A stretch of DNA of 64,000 bases from JAAXPZ01 sp965215705. GTDB lineage: Bacteria > Campylobacterota > Campylobacteria > Campylobacterales > Sulfurovaceae. The notes beneath the pieces are model-generated. The model had not been told where the DNA came from and did not search any database. It saw only the letters and a list, made by a program, of their open reading frames with translations. Numbering within the stretch: the stretch's first letter is position 1; each line of letters opens with the position of its first letter. Below, in pieces: positions 49,939-58,581 of the stretch. Where the stretch lies: NCBI GenBank assembly GCA_965215705.1, contig CBDCEE010000003.1, positions 1,302,001-1,366,000 on the forward strand, read 5' to 3'. The position numbers were made by a program, and so were the translations under genes.

Positions 49939-51339
49939 TTATACCTCCACCACAAACTGCCCCATCATTCCTGCATCTTCATGCTCTAGGATATGACAGT
50001 GATACATATAGGGGCGATCTTTAGGTGCGAGATGATGGAATACTACCATGATCTGTACCTTCTCTCTGGGGTAGACCAGTACAGTGTCTTTGAGTCCTGT
50101 TTCGTTGAGCAGTGGGGATTTACCATTTCTGGAAATTACCTTGAATCCTGTACCATGCACGTGGAAAGGATGCGGACGAGGTGAGGGGTTCCATATCTCC
50201 CAAATCTCATATTCCCCTTGCTTCACTACCTCATCGATGCGGCTCATCTGCATCTGCTTTTCATTGATACCCAAAAATCCCATAGACATATTGAGGGTGA
50301 ATGTTCTGGTGCGTACAGGTTTGGCATCTTGGTAGTCGTTGATAGTGACCAGCTGTTTGGGGAGTATCATCGATGTGGGTTGGCTCTGCTTGACTTTTAT
50401 AGCCAGCAGTCGTCTATTGTCCATGCCATCACCTAGATAGAGGGTCTGCCCTGCAAACTGGCTAAAGTCTATCACAATCTCTGCACGCTCACCTGTGGCG
50501 AGTACGATATTTTTTAACTGCACTGGCGCTGGTAGTAGGCTGGAGTCACTGGCAATCTGATGAATGGCATGCCCACCCTCTAAGATGAGGTTATAGATAC
50601 GTGCATTAGAGCCATTGAGTATCCTAAATCGTATCGCTTTGGGCTCCAGCTCTATATAGGGATCTATCACTCCATTGATCAGACGTACATCTCCCGTCAC
50701 ACCCATCATGCTGTCATGCATACCCTGTTTGTACATGAACTGCCCATCTGTAAAAAACCTGCGATCCTGGATCACCAGAGGGATATCATCCAGACCATAC
50801 TCCTGTGGGAGTGCGAGGCTTTTGCTGTTGGCATCATCAATGATAAAGAGCCCTGCCACCCCCATAAATACCTGTCTACCTGTCTCTCTATGGGTATGTG
50901 GATGATACCAACAGGTACTCGCATGCTGAGCGATCTGCATATCTGCTGTCCATGTAGTACCTGCAGGGATCTTACTATGAGGACCACCATCACTCACCCC
51001 TGGGACTTTAAGTCCATGCCAATGCAGCGTAGTCAGCTCATCGAGACTGTTGTTTACATGAAACGCTACTTTATCTCCATGATCTACACGTACAGTCTCT
51101 CCTAGAAAGTCTGCATTGACCCCGTAGGTATCAGTTGTGGTATCCTTGAAAAATGACATTTCACCCTCTTGTATATCGAGTACGAATGTCTTGACACCAT
51201 TAATCATCTTATAGGAAGCAAGCTTGGGGATGGGGAGTTTTTGGCTAAATGGGTTATAGGGTTTATTGCCTTTGGCACAGCCAATAAGTGGTGCCAACGT
51301 GAGTGTTGATCCTATTTTTAAAAAATTTCTTCGTTTCAC
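49939..51339 (-). CDS. Multicopper oxidase, Tat-exported (CueO/SufI type)
   Basis: A 466-residue periplasmic oxidase. The N-terminus MKRRNFLKIGSTLTLAPLIGC has a twin-arginine motif and a lipobox-like end. Copper sites are complete: HWHG, WYHPHTH, HPFHVHG and HCHILEHEDAGMM (the HCH with axial methionine). Likely Cu(I) oxidase or a related phenol/metal oxidase in copper tolerance. Confidence 0.93.
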   Translation of the reverse strand: MKRRNFLKIGSTLTLAPLIGCAKGNKPYNPFSQKLPIPKLASYKMINGVKTFVLDIQEGEMSFFKDTTTDTYGVNADFLGETVRVDHGDKVAFHVNNSLDELTTLHWHGLKVPGVSDGGPHSKIPAGTTWTADMQIAQHASTCWYHPHTHRETGRQVFMGVAGLFIIDDANSKSLALPQEYGLDDIPLVIQDRRFFTDGQFMYKQGMHDSMMGVTGDVRLINGVIDPYIELEPKAIRFRILNGSNARIYNLILEGGHAIHQIASDSSLLPAPVQLKNIVLATGERAEIVIDFSQFAGQTLYLGDGMDNRRLLAIKVKQSQPTSMILPKQLVTINDYQDAKPVRTRTFTLNMSMGFLGINEKQMQMSRIDEVVKQGEYEIWEIWNPSPRPHPFHVHGTGFKVISRNGKSPLLNETGLKDTVLVYPREKVQIMVVFHHLAPKDRPYMYHCHILEHEDAGMMGQFVVEV

Positions 51340-51411
51340 ATCGTATCCTTTTTTTTATTCAAAAAGAATACTACTTTATTGTGCAGAATATGTGCATCTA
51401 TCTCAAGGAGC

Positions 51412-52113
51412 TTATTTCAGCCCTTGATCCATCTTGAAGTGTGCAATGCAGTTAGTACAGTCCTGTACCTTGTTGGTCTCAATGACATTTTCTAGTGCTT
51501 CAGGCTCTTTGACAATGATATTACCCGCCTTCAGTCCTTCGATATACTCCTCTGTTTTAAACTTTTTTAAAATTCGGGAAAGTGTTTCAGGAGTGATATT
51601 CAGTATGGAAGCGATTTCATTGTATTTGAGCTTGTGAAAGATCTCTGATTTTTCCATCAATAGCTTAGCCACTTTCGCTTCAGAAGAGTAGATCGTCTCT
51701 TTGTGGATCAAAGAAGAGAGTACCATGATCTTGGCAGTAAGTGACTTGATCATCTCCAAGGCAAACTCACTGTCTCCCAGATTATCTACGACATAATCTC
51801 TTGGGATATAAGCGATCTTTCCCTCGGTAACAAACTCACATGTTGCAGGAAATGGCACCTCTTCAAAGCAAGCATATTCTCCTATGACTGCGGGTGCTGA
51901 AAAGCGGTTTATCTGTACCTGTGTCCCTTTGGGCGATGTCTTATAGAGTTTGACTGAGCCTTCTAGTACAACAAAAATATGTTTGCTTTCATCCTCTTCA
52001 TAGAAGACGATTCCACCTTTGGAATAGGACTTCACAATTGATTGTTTTTTGATCTTATCCAGATGGGTATCACTGAGTTTGGAAAACAGTTGAATATCTC
52101 TTAATCTATCCAT
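51412..52113 (-). CDS. Crp/Fnr family regulator with C-terminal CxxC
   Basis: A 233-residue regulator: effector barrel (about 15-125), long dimer helix, and a winged helix with ITPETLSRILKKF, which keeps the E-x-x-S-R code of FNR-like proteins. It differs from FNR in lacking N-terminal cysteines but has DCTNC near residue 217 in a short extension past the winged helix. It lies next to the cobA-nirJ-cytochrome operon and is the best local candidate for the FNR-type boxes described here (inference). Confidence 0.9.
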   Translation of the reverse strand: MDRLRDIQLFSKLSDTHLDKIKKQSIVKSYSKGGIVFYEEDESKHIFVVLEGSVKLYKTSPKGTQVQINRFSAPAVIGEYACFEEVPFPATCEFVTEGKIAYIPRDYVVDNLGDSEFALEMIKSLTAKIMVLSSLIHKETIYSSEAKVAKLLMEKSEIFHKLKYNEIASILNITPETLSRILKKFKTEEYIEGLKAGNIIVKEPEALENVIETNKVQDCTNCIAHFKMDQGLK

Positions 52114-52217
52114 AATATTCCTCTCTCTATAGTTTGCAAGGGAGGAAGTATATCACACATTGATAAAAAAAAGAATAAATAGGTGAATTTATCTCTTATT
52201 TTAAAAATATTCTATTT

Positions 52218-52952
52218 CTATTGTTCAAACCAATTGAGTTGTTCACGCAGGTTTACCACTTCACCCACAACAATCAGGGCAGGTGTAGGGAGGTCTTTTG
52301 CTTTATCATAAATATCCTCCAGTGTCCCTACCACTGTCTTTTCATCTGGTCTTGTACCTCTGCTGATTACTGCGATAGGATATGTTTTAGGTTTACCGAT
52401 CTCTATGAGCTTTTGCGTGATGATCTTCAATCGATGCAAGCCCATCAAAAAGATAATGGTATCATCGGTTTTATAGTTTTCCCATGGGATTTGTGATTGG
52501 TTTTTATTGCTGGATTCGTGTCCTGTCACGACTCGGAAAGAGACAGTGATGCCTCGATGTGTCACGGGAATACCTGCATACTCTGGTACTGCAATAGCAG
52601 AGGTAATCCCAGGGATAAATTCAAATTTGATATCTCGTTCATACAGATAGATACCCTCTTCACCGCCACGACCAAATACAAAAGGGTCACCTCCCTTGAG
52701 GCGTACTACATTGTCATGCTTGAGGGCTGCCTGATAGATTACCTCATTGATCTCCTCTTGAGGGAGTGTATGATGAGAATCTTCTTTGCCTACATAGATG
52801 AACTCACAGCCATCTTTGGCTTCTGCCAGGATATCGGGATTGGCAAGTCTATCATAGATGATCACATCTGCCTCTCGCACAACACGTAATGCCTTAACTG
52901 TCAGTAGATCGATGTCTCCTGGACCTGCACCTGTCAAATATACTTTTCCCAT
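52218..52952 (-). CDS. cobA: Uroporphyrinogen-III C-methyltransferase
   Basis: A 244-residue SAM-dependent enzyme that makes precorrin-2, the entry step to siroheme and heme d1. GKVYLTGAGPGDIDLLTVKA at the start, VRLKGGDPFVFGRGGEEG in the middle, and THRGI are family hallmarks. No fused CysG-N domain; that activity is encoded at 40337. Its start overlaps the nirJ stop. Confidence 0.95.
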   Translation of the reverse strand: MGKVYLTGAGPGDIDLLTVKALRVVREADVIIYDRLANPDILAEAKDGCEFIYVGKEDSHHTLPQEEINEVIYQAALKHDNVVRLKGGDPFVFGRGGEEGIYLYERDIKFEFIPGITSAIAVPEYAGIPVTHRGITVSFRVVTGHESSNKNQSQIPWENYKTDDTIIFLMGLHRLKIITQKLIEIGKPKTYPIAVISRGTRPDEKTVVGTLEDIYDKAKDLPTPALIVVGEVVNLREQLNWFEQ

Positions 52953-54082
52953 TACTCGACCTTTTTGGTTTGTGCTTCAGTCAAATAACATGAGGGGTCT
53001 TCTGCCCACATATCCCCATAGATCGCATACGCACGGCTACGAGAGCCACCGTTGCAGATCGTCAAATATTGACACTCTGCACACTTTCCAGTCAACTTTC
53101 TAGGGTATATACGCAGTTTCTCTAGCAATGCTGGTGGTTGATTGGTCCAGATATCTGAAAACTCCTGTGTCAGAATATTACCGATCTTCTCGGGGAAGAA
53201 AGGATCAGGCTTAACAAAGCCTTCACTGTCTATGTTGAGTAGTTTTCGTCCGGCAGAGTTTCCGCCCCACTCTATCAAGCGTCGTTTCATCTCATCTGCA
53301 TGCTCTGGATACTTTTGAATAAACCGGTCATAAAACAAGATCGCATCCATCTCCATATTGCCCGTAACAATCTCAATATCCCTGCCTGTCTCATGGTATT
53401 CAAATGCCTTGTCTAAGATAAAGTTGACTGCCGTGATACGCTGCTCTTTGCTCAGATCCATTTCCAGATTGTCCAACCCCCGTCCACTGTAGACCAAATG
53501 GGAGATATAGACTTTGGGGATCTCATGTTTCTCTGCCAGGTCAAAGATAAAGGCCAGATCATCATAGGTATCTTTAGTCATCGTAAAGCGGATACCTACT
53601 TTGGTCTTGCCATAGCTGTTAAGCAGATCTACCGCTTTCATAGATTCCCTGAAAGAGCCCTTGAGTCCACGGAACTGGTCATGCACTTCTTCACTCCCAT
53701 CAATACTGATTCCCACATAGTCAAAGGTATCAAGAATCTGCTCTGCATTACTCGTTTTGGTATAGAGTCCATTGGTAGAAAGATAAGTGACAATACCCAA
53801 TTCCTTACATTTGGCTGCAATATCATAGATATCTTTCCGGGTCAAAGGCTCACCTCCGGAAAAGATCAAAAATTTGACTCCGTTGGCTTTGAGCTTGGGA
53901 AGGGTTTTCATAATATCCTCAGTGGTCAATACATCACTGGAGTCCAGATCAGCTCTGGAGTAGCAGTGCAGACAGCTGAGATTGCAACGGTTGGTAAAGT
54001 TCCAGATCGCGATACTGCCATCAAGTATCCGAGAAGGCTTCCCCTCAGTGACAGATTTAAGCAGGTTGGAGAGTCTAAACAT
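52952..54082 (-). CDS. nirJ: Radical SAM heme d1 biosynthesis protein NirJ-like
   Basis: A 376-residue radical SAM enzyme. CNLSCLHCYSRA gives the CxxxCxxC cluster site, FSGGEPL the SAM-binding motif, and a C-terminal SPASM-like region (CAECQYLTICNGGSRSRAYA) a further cluster. Closest to NirJ/AhbC, acting on 12,18-didecarboxysiroheme. Context with cobA, a siroheme decarboxylase and a NirF-like protein favours NirJ. Confidence 0.88.
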   Translation of the reverse strand: MFRLSNLLKSVTEGKPSRILDGSIAIWNFTNRCNLSCLHCYSRADLDSSDVLTTEDIMKTLPKLKANGVKFLIFSGGEPLTRKDIYDIAAKCKELGIVTYLSTNGLYTKTSNAEQILDTFDYVGISIDGSEEVHDQFRGLKGSFRESMKAVDLLNSYGKTKVGIRFTMTKDTYDDLAFIFDLAEKHEIPKVYISHLVYSGRGLDNLEMDLSKEQRITAVNFILDKAFEYHETGRDIEIVTGNMEMDAILFYDRFIQKYPEHADEMKRRLIEWGGNSAGRKLLNIDSEGFVKPDPFFPEKIGNILTQEFSDIWTNQPPALLEKLRIYPRKLTGKCAECQYLTICNGGSRSRAYAIYGDMWAEDPSCYLTEAQTKKVE

Positions 54083-54411
54083 TATTTTTTACCTTTAGTA
54101 GTGTTATTCTCTTTATAACTAAGTATATACGCAGTAATCGCTTTGAGTTCACCCTCTTTGAGCTGAAATGCAGGCATAGCATTTCTATTATACCCCAGTA
54201 CTTTAGAAACAGACTCTGGATCAGTGATCATCGCCCTGATCGTTGCCGCATCACGCTTGGCAGCGATCTCAGAAAAAGGAGGTCCAAACGCCACAGCAGT
54301 TTGGTGATGACAACCCCAACAATAGGTTTCAAAAACCTTTTTACCACTTTGGGCATTCACATTAGAGGCAAACAATATAACAGTCAGAAAAGTGATAGTC
54401 ATGTTCTTCAT
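54082..54411 (-). CDS. Small cytochrome c, NirC-like
   Basis: A 109-residue exported cytochrome with a signal peptide and heme site CWGCHH; probable axial methionine in NAMPAF. First in a cytochrome-nirJ-cobA operon with one-base overlaps. Candidate electron donor to a nitrite reductase or to heme d1 maturation. Confidence 0.85.
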   Translation of the reverse strand: MKNMTITFLTVILFASNVNAQSGKKVFETYCWGCHHQTAVAFGPPFSEIAAKRDAATIRAMITDPESVSKVLGYNRNAMPAFQLKEGELKAITAYILSYKENNTTKGKK

Positions 54412-54467
54412 ATTTTTTATCCTCTACTTGATTAAAATGATAATAGCAATTTTTTAATACCATCAAC

Positions 54468-54481
54468 TTGATTTAGGGCAA
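54468..54481 (-). promoter_or_regulatory. FNR-like box of the cytochrome-nirJ-cobA operon (one half degenerate)
   Basis: On the minus strand TTGCCCTAAATCAA: one half is perfect, the other differs at two positions. TATTAT at 54445-54440 places a start site 41.5 bp from its centre. Confidence 0.55.
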
Positions 54482-54501
54482 GATTAAATACTTTTTTACC
54501 A

Positions 54502-54515
54502 TTGACCTTTATCAA
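54502..54515 (+). promoter_or_regulatory. FNR-type box of the pentaheme cytochrome gene
   Basis: TTGACCTTTATCAA. TACAAT at 54538-54543 gives a start site 41.5 bp from its centre. It lies back-to-back with the box for the divergent operon, 34 bp apart centre to centre. Confidence 0.75.
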
Positions 54516-54573
54516 GAGTAATTTACTCCGATTTAAATACAATGCCTTACTTTATAATCTCAGGAATCAAACA

Positions 54574-55716
54574 ATGAAAAAATATCTCTATATCATCAGT
54601 GTTGTATCTACACTATTCATCCCTCCTCTCTCTGCTTTAGAAAATACTACCTGTAAAGTATGCCATCCAAAAATATATGCTGAATATCAGCACTCCATTC
54701 ACGCCAACAGTTCTATCTATAAAGATACCCTACACAAAGCCATATGGGATAAGCATCCTGATAAAGCCAAAGGTGACTACAAATGTGCCCAGTGCCACAC
54801 CCCTTCTGACCATGACCTTATCGAGGGGAAGAATCAACTCAGAGATAACCCTATCCAGCAGACAGAGCCTATCTCTTGTCAAGCCTGCCATCAAATCGAG
54901 AGTATCGAGAAGCACAGCAAAGCCAACAAAAATATCTATACAGATAAAAAGAAGTATTTCTACTCAATAGACAAAAAGAAAAAGGGACAAAAGGTCATTT
55001 TCAAAGAGGAGAGCAGTTTCTTTGGGCTCTTTACCAAAACCACAGGTTCCCCTTATCATGATATCGACTATAGCAATGAAAACTACTACAATGGTGAGAG
55101 CTGTATGGGCTGTCATTCTCATAAACAGGGAAGTAATGGATTTACCATCTGTGACCTGGAGGTCAAGCAGGGTGACTCCAAGGAGAGCTGTATCTCTTGC
55201 CATATGCCGCAGATATCTGGCAGCAAGGCACAGCAGCAACATACCCCTACCCATGCGTTTCATGGGAGCTCTATTCACAATGGTTCCCCGACCCATCTCT
55301 CCAAGTCCATAACGCTGTCACTGGAGAAAAAAGAGCATGGCTTTATAATCGCTATTCAGAACAAAGCCACCCACACGCTCTTTATCCACTCTCTTAGACT
55401 GGGGGCTCTCAGAGTGACCATAGAAAGAGGAGATCAAAACATCCCACTCAAGCCCGTTACCTTCCATCGTGTCATCGGCAAAGAGGGCAAACCTACGATG
55501 CCATGGCTAGCAGACAGTGTACTCAAAGACAGTACGATCAAAGCCCATGAGATAAGAGAAGTCCGCTATCAAAAGATGCTACAGAAAGGTGATACGGTTG
55601 TTGTGGAGCTAGGCTATCATGTCATCAATCCTAAGATTGCTCAGAAACTAGGCGTGGAAGATGATGCTTTACATGAGTTTGTATCCCTAAGCAAAAAGAG
55701 AATAGAGATAGAATAA
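54574..55716 (+). CDS. Periplasmic pentaheme cytochrome c
   Basis: A 380-residue exported multiheme cytochrome. Signal peptide then five CxxCH sites (CKVCH, CAQCH, CQACH, CMGCH, CISCH) in the first ~235 residues, with many other histidines for second ligands, and a C-terminal ~150-residue beta-type domain without hemes. The arrangement is like cytochrome c554-type proteins, not a canonical NrfA (no CxxCK seen). The start at 54574 follows CAGGAATC; the longer frame would read through the FNR box. Probably takes part in nitrogen-compound electron transfer. Confidence 0.85.
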   Translation: MKKYLYIISVVSTLFIPPLSALENTTCKVCHPKIYAEYQHSIHANSSIYKDTLHKAIWDKHPDKAKGDYKCAQCHTPSDHDLIEGKNQLRDNPIQQTEPISCQACHQIESIEKHSKANKNIYTDKKKYFYSIDKKKKGQKVIFKEESSFFGLFTKTTGSPYHDIDYSNENYYNGESCMGCHSHKQGSNGFTICDLEVKQGDSKESCISCHMPQISGSKAQQQHTPTHAFHGSSIHNGSPTHLSKSITLSLEKKEHGFIIAIQNKATHTLFIHSLRLGALRVTIERGDQNIPLKPVTFHRVIGKEGKPTMPWLADSVLKDSTIKAHEIREVRYQKMLQKGDTVVVELGYHVINPKIAQKLGVEDDALHEFVSLSKKRIEIE

Positions 55717-55802
55717 TCAAAAACTGTATAAATTTTAATCACTAATACGTTTACAAAACAGTCATTTGGTGCTATACTTCTCCAAAAACAGAGGAGAATA
55801 TT

Positions 55803-56594
55803 ATGGCATACGTGAAGCCTGAAGTGATTGTAGAAAATATGTTAAGTGCAGGTGCAAGCAAAGCCACACTGGGGATCAAAGACCTGCTCATCAGAGGCGG
55901 GCTTTCTGGTGCTTTTCTGGGATATGCTACCACATTGGCTATCACAGGTATTACCCAAACTGGGCTGGGTATCGTCGGTGCGATCATTTTTCCCGTGGGC
56001 TTTGTAATGATTATTTTACTTGGGCTTGAGCTTGCTACGGGTAACTTCGCCCTGCTTCCTATCGCGGTCAAGGATGGTCGTACTACGGCAGGTAGACTTG
56101 CTTTCAACTGGACATGGGTCTTGGTAGGTAACCTACTGGGCAGTGTACTGTATGCCTTTCTCTATACTGCTGTCGTGACAAAGATGGGACATATCGACCC
56201 TAGTAACATCATCGCTGCTAAAAAGATCATCGCCATTGCCGAGGGCAAGACCTTGGGCTATGCCAAGTATGGCTTCGATGGTACCACTTCTGCATTTACC
56301 TCTGCGATTCTCTGTAACTGGATGGTGACACTGGGTGCGGTGATGGCATTTACCTCTACGACAACTATCGGTAAGATCGCTGCGATGTGGCTACCTATCA
56401 TGACTTTCTTTGCGCTTGGCTATGAGCACGCTATTGTCAATATGTTCGTCATCCCTGCAGGCATCATGCTTGGGGCCAAGGTAACCATCGCTGACTGGTG
56501 GATGTATAATGAGATCCCTGTACTACTGGGCAATATAGCAGGCGGGATGATCTTCACAGGATTTGCACTCTACTTTACCGCCAAGAAAAAGTAA
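55803..56594 (+). CDS. nirC: Formate/nitrite transporter family channel (NirC type)
   Basis: A 263-residue FNT-family protein with six membrane helices; LELATGNFALLPIAVKDGR and ILCNWMVTLGAVMAF are family segments around the pore. Immediately followed (6 bp) by the nitrite reductase gene, so nitrite uptake is its likely role. GAGGAG precedes the start and TATACT is the probable -10. Confidence 0.9.
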   Translation: MAYVKPEVIVENMLSAGASKATLGIKDLLIRGGLSGAFLGYATTLAITGITQTGLGIVGAIIFPVGFVMIILLGLELATGNFALLPIAVKDGRTTAGRLAFNWTWVLVGNLLGSVLYAFLYTAVVTKMGHIDPSNIIAAKKIIAIAEGKTLGYAKYGFDGTTSAFTSAILCNWMVTLGAVMAFTSTTTIGKIAAMWLPIMTFFALGYEHAIVNMFVIPAGIMLGAKVTIADWWMYNEIPVLLGNIAGGMIFTGFALYFTAKKK

Positions 56595-56600
56595 AACACC

Positions 56601-58523
56601 ATGACAACACCCCTATCCAAAGCATACGAAGCCAGAAGTAAAAAACTCAACAAAGTAGAGAAAACCAAAGCACTCAAGCTACCTATGGAGACCTACGAAA
56701 AACTCCAAGCCATCGCAGATGGTGGGTATGAAACTCTCACCAAAGAGGATAGTGCCTACTTTCTCAAATGTTTTGGTCTCTTTGATAAAGGCGAGGATTT
56801 CATGCTTCGTATCAGGATTCCCGCTGGACAGCTCACAGCAGAGCAAGCAGCATGCATCGGAAAGATAGCACAAACCTATGGCAAAGACTACATCGACATC
56901 ACCACCCGTATGCAGATTGAACTGCGATATCTCGATATCAGTGATATCGCTACCGTACTACAAGAGCTCGATACTGTCGGTATCTCTACCTTCCAAACAG
57001 GGGTAGACAATCCACGCAATATCGTCACAGATCCCCTTGATGGTATCGCCTATGACAATGTCATCCCTGTCATGCCTGTCATTCAGAAGATGCAGGCACT
57101 GTTTGGCAAAGACTCAGAGTGGATCTCCTCTCTGCCTCGAAAATTTAACACTGCTATTCTAGGCTCACTCTCCAACTCATGCAACATCTACGGGCATGAC
57201 TGCTGCTTTGTGCTTGCACAAAAAGAGGGTCTATTTGGCTTTAACGTCTATCTTGGTGGGCGTGTCAGTATGCAAGCCAAAGATGCCAATGTCTTTGTAA
57301 GTATCGAAGAAGTTCCACTCTTTTTTGCCTCTCTTTTACGTCTCTTTAGAAAATATGGATACAGAGACAACCGCAACAAAAACCGTCTGGTCTACCTCAT
57401 CAATGATGTCGGTATGGAAAAGCTCATTGATGCGATCAAAGAGGAGTCTGGTATACCTTTCTCCACCGCTGGTGAGGTCATGATACAGTCTCAGTCTGCC
57501 GTGCTCTCTACAGAGAAGATATTGGGTCGTGATGGTACCTTTGCCTATAAAATGGTGGTACCTTCTGGTATCTTTACAGGCAGCGATATGATAGAGACTG
57601 CCAGGCTCTCTACTGCATACGGCTGTGGAGAGATCAGACTCTCCTATGATCAAAATATCTACCTACCCTCTATCACTCCAGCGAGCCTTGAGCGTTTCAA
57701 GGCTGAAACCATTGTAGCCAAATACAGCCAATTTGACCATCTCTACTTTCACAATCTCATTGCCTGTGCGGGGAGACAGACCTGTACTTTTGGCGTGATA
57801 GACAACAAACCTGACGCCATAGAGATGGCAAACTTTCTGTACTCTGAAGTCAAAATAGACCATGCTACCGTCAGAATGAACTGGTCAGGATGCCCCAAGG
57901 GCTGTGGCGTACATGGTATTGCTGATATCGGATTTGAAGGCTGCAAAGCCAAAGACGCAGAAGGTAACACCATAGAAGGTGTACACCTACTCGTGGGTGG
58001 CAAGATCACACGACATGCCAAAGAGGCAAAAACCCTGCATAAATCCCTACCCCTTACTGAGGCGAAGCACCATGTCAAGTATCTACTCGAAAACTATGCC
58101 AAACACAAGTTAGCCATAGAAAGCTATGAGGCATTTGATGACAGATACCTCTCTGCTAACTACTCCTTTCAAGCACAAAGATTTTTTACCATGATCAACT
58201 ACGTTCTTCGTGAGAAGTTGGAAACAGGTATGACATTTGCCCTAGAGGAAGAACCCAAAACATTTAAAAAAGAGAGTTTTGAGATCTTTGATTTTGGTCT
58301 CAAGCTCTTTAAGCTATTGACAGGAGAAGAGCGATATGCAGGGGTGGATGATTTCGAACCCATCCTCAAACAACCTAGAAGAATCAGCAAAACAGAAGTC
58401 TCCAAACTCAATCCTTCTATACCTCCTAAACTCAGTGAAGCGATCTATCTCATGACCCACCATGACAGAAAGATCAGGGCTAGGGTTTTTTCGGAAGTAT
58501 TTACGCTGCTAAAAGAGATATAA
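56601..58523 (+). CDS. nirA: Siroheme-dependent nitrite (or sulfite) reductase
   Basis: A 640-residue cytoplasmic enzyme with two nitrite/sulfite-reductase ferredoxin-like half-domains. Cysteine ligands of the 4Fe-4S-siroheme centre are in CAGRQTC and NWSGCPKGCGVHG. It reduces nitrite to ammonium (six electrons) in assimilation or detoxification; the upstream nitrite channel favours nitrite over sulfite. It is longer than typical ferredoxin-dependent enzymes, with about 80 extra C-terminal residues containing no obvious cofactor site. Confidence 0.9.
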   Translation: MTTPLSKAYEARSKKLNKVEKTKALKLPMETYEKLQAIADGGYETLTKEDSAYFLKCFGLFDKGEDFMLRIRIPAGQLTAEQAACIGKIAQTYGKDYIDITTRMQIELRYLDISDIATVLQELDTVGISTFQTGVDNPRNIVTDPLDGIAYDNVIPVMPVIQKMQALFGKDSEWISSLPRKFNTAILGSLSNSCNIYGHDCCFVLAQKEGLFGFNVYLGGRVSMQAKDANVFVSIEEVPLFFASLLRLFRKYGYRDNRNKNRLVYLINDVGMEKLIDAIKEESGIPFSTAGEVMIQSQSAVLSTEKILGRDGTFAYKMVVPSGIFTGSDMIETARLSTAYGCGEIRLSYDQNIYLPSITPASLERFKAETIVAKYSQFDHLYFHNLIACAGRQTCTFGVIDNKPDAIEMANFLYSEVKIDHATVRMNWSGCPKGCGVHGIADIGFEGCKAKDAEGNTIEGVHLLVGGKITRHAKEAKTLHKSLPLTEAKHHVKYLLENYAKHKLAIESYEAFDDRYLSANYSFQAQRFFTMINYVLREKLETGMTFALEEEPKTFKKESFEIFDFGLKLFKLLTGEERYAGVDDFEPILKQPRRISKTEVSKLNPSIPPKLSEAIYLMTHHDRKIRARVFSEVFTLLKEI

Positions 58524-58526
58524 CCC

Positions 58527-58541
58527 TTCGACAGGCTCAGG
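58527..58541 (+). repeat. CTTCGACARGCTCAG repeat arm
   Basis: Exact CTTCGACAGGCTCAG, 3 bp past the nitrite reductase stop codon. Confidence 0.65.
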
Positions 58542-58581
58542 GCACACGCGATGGCTGAACCAGCCGCCGCCAGTCAAAGAG

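Noticed and set aside
53498..54118. Plus-strand frame of 206 codons opposite nirJ
   Set aside because: The minus strand carries the complete radical SAM motifs; the plus frame is a shadow.
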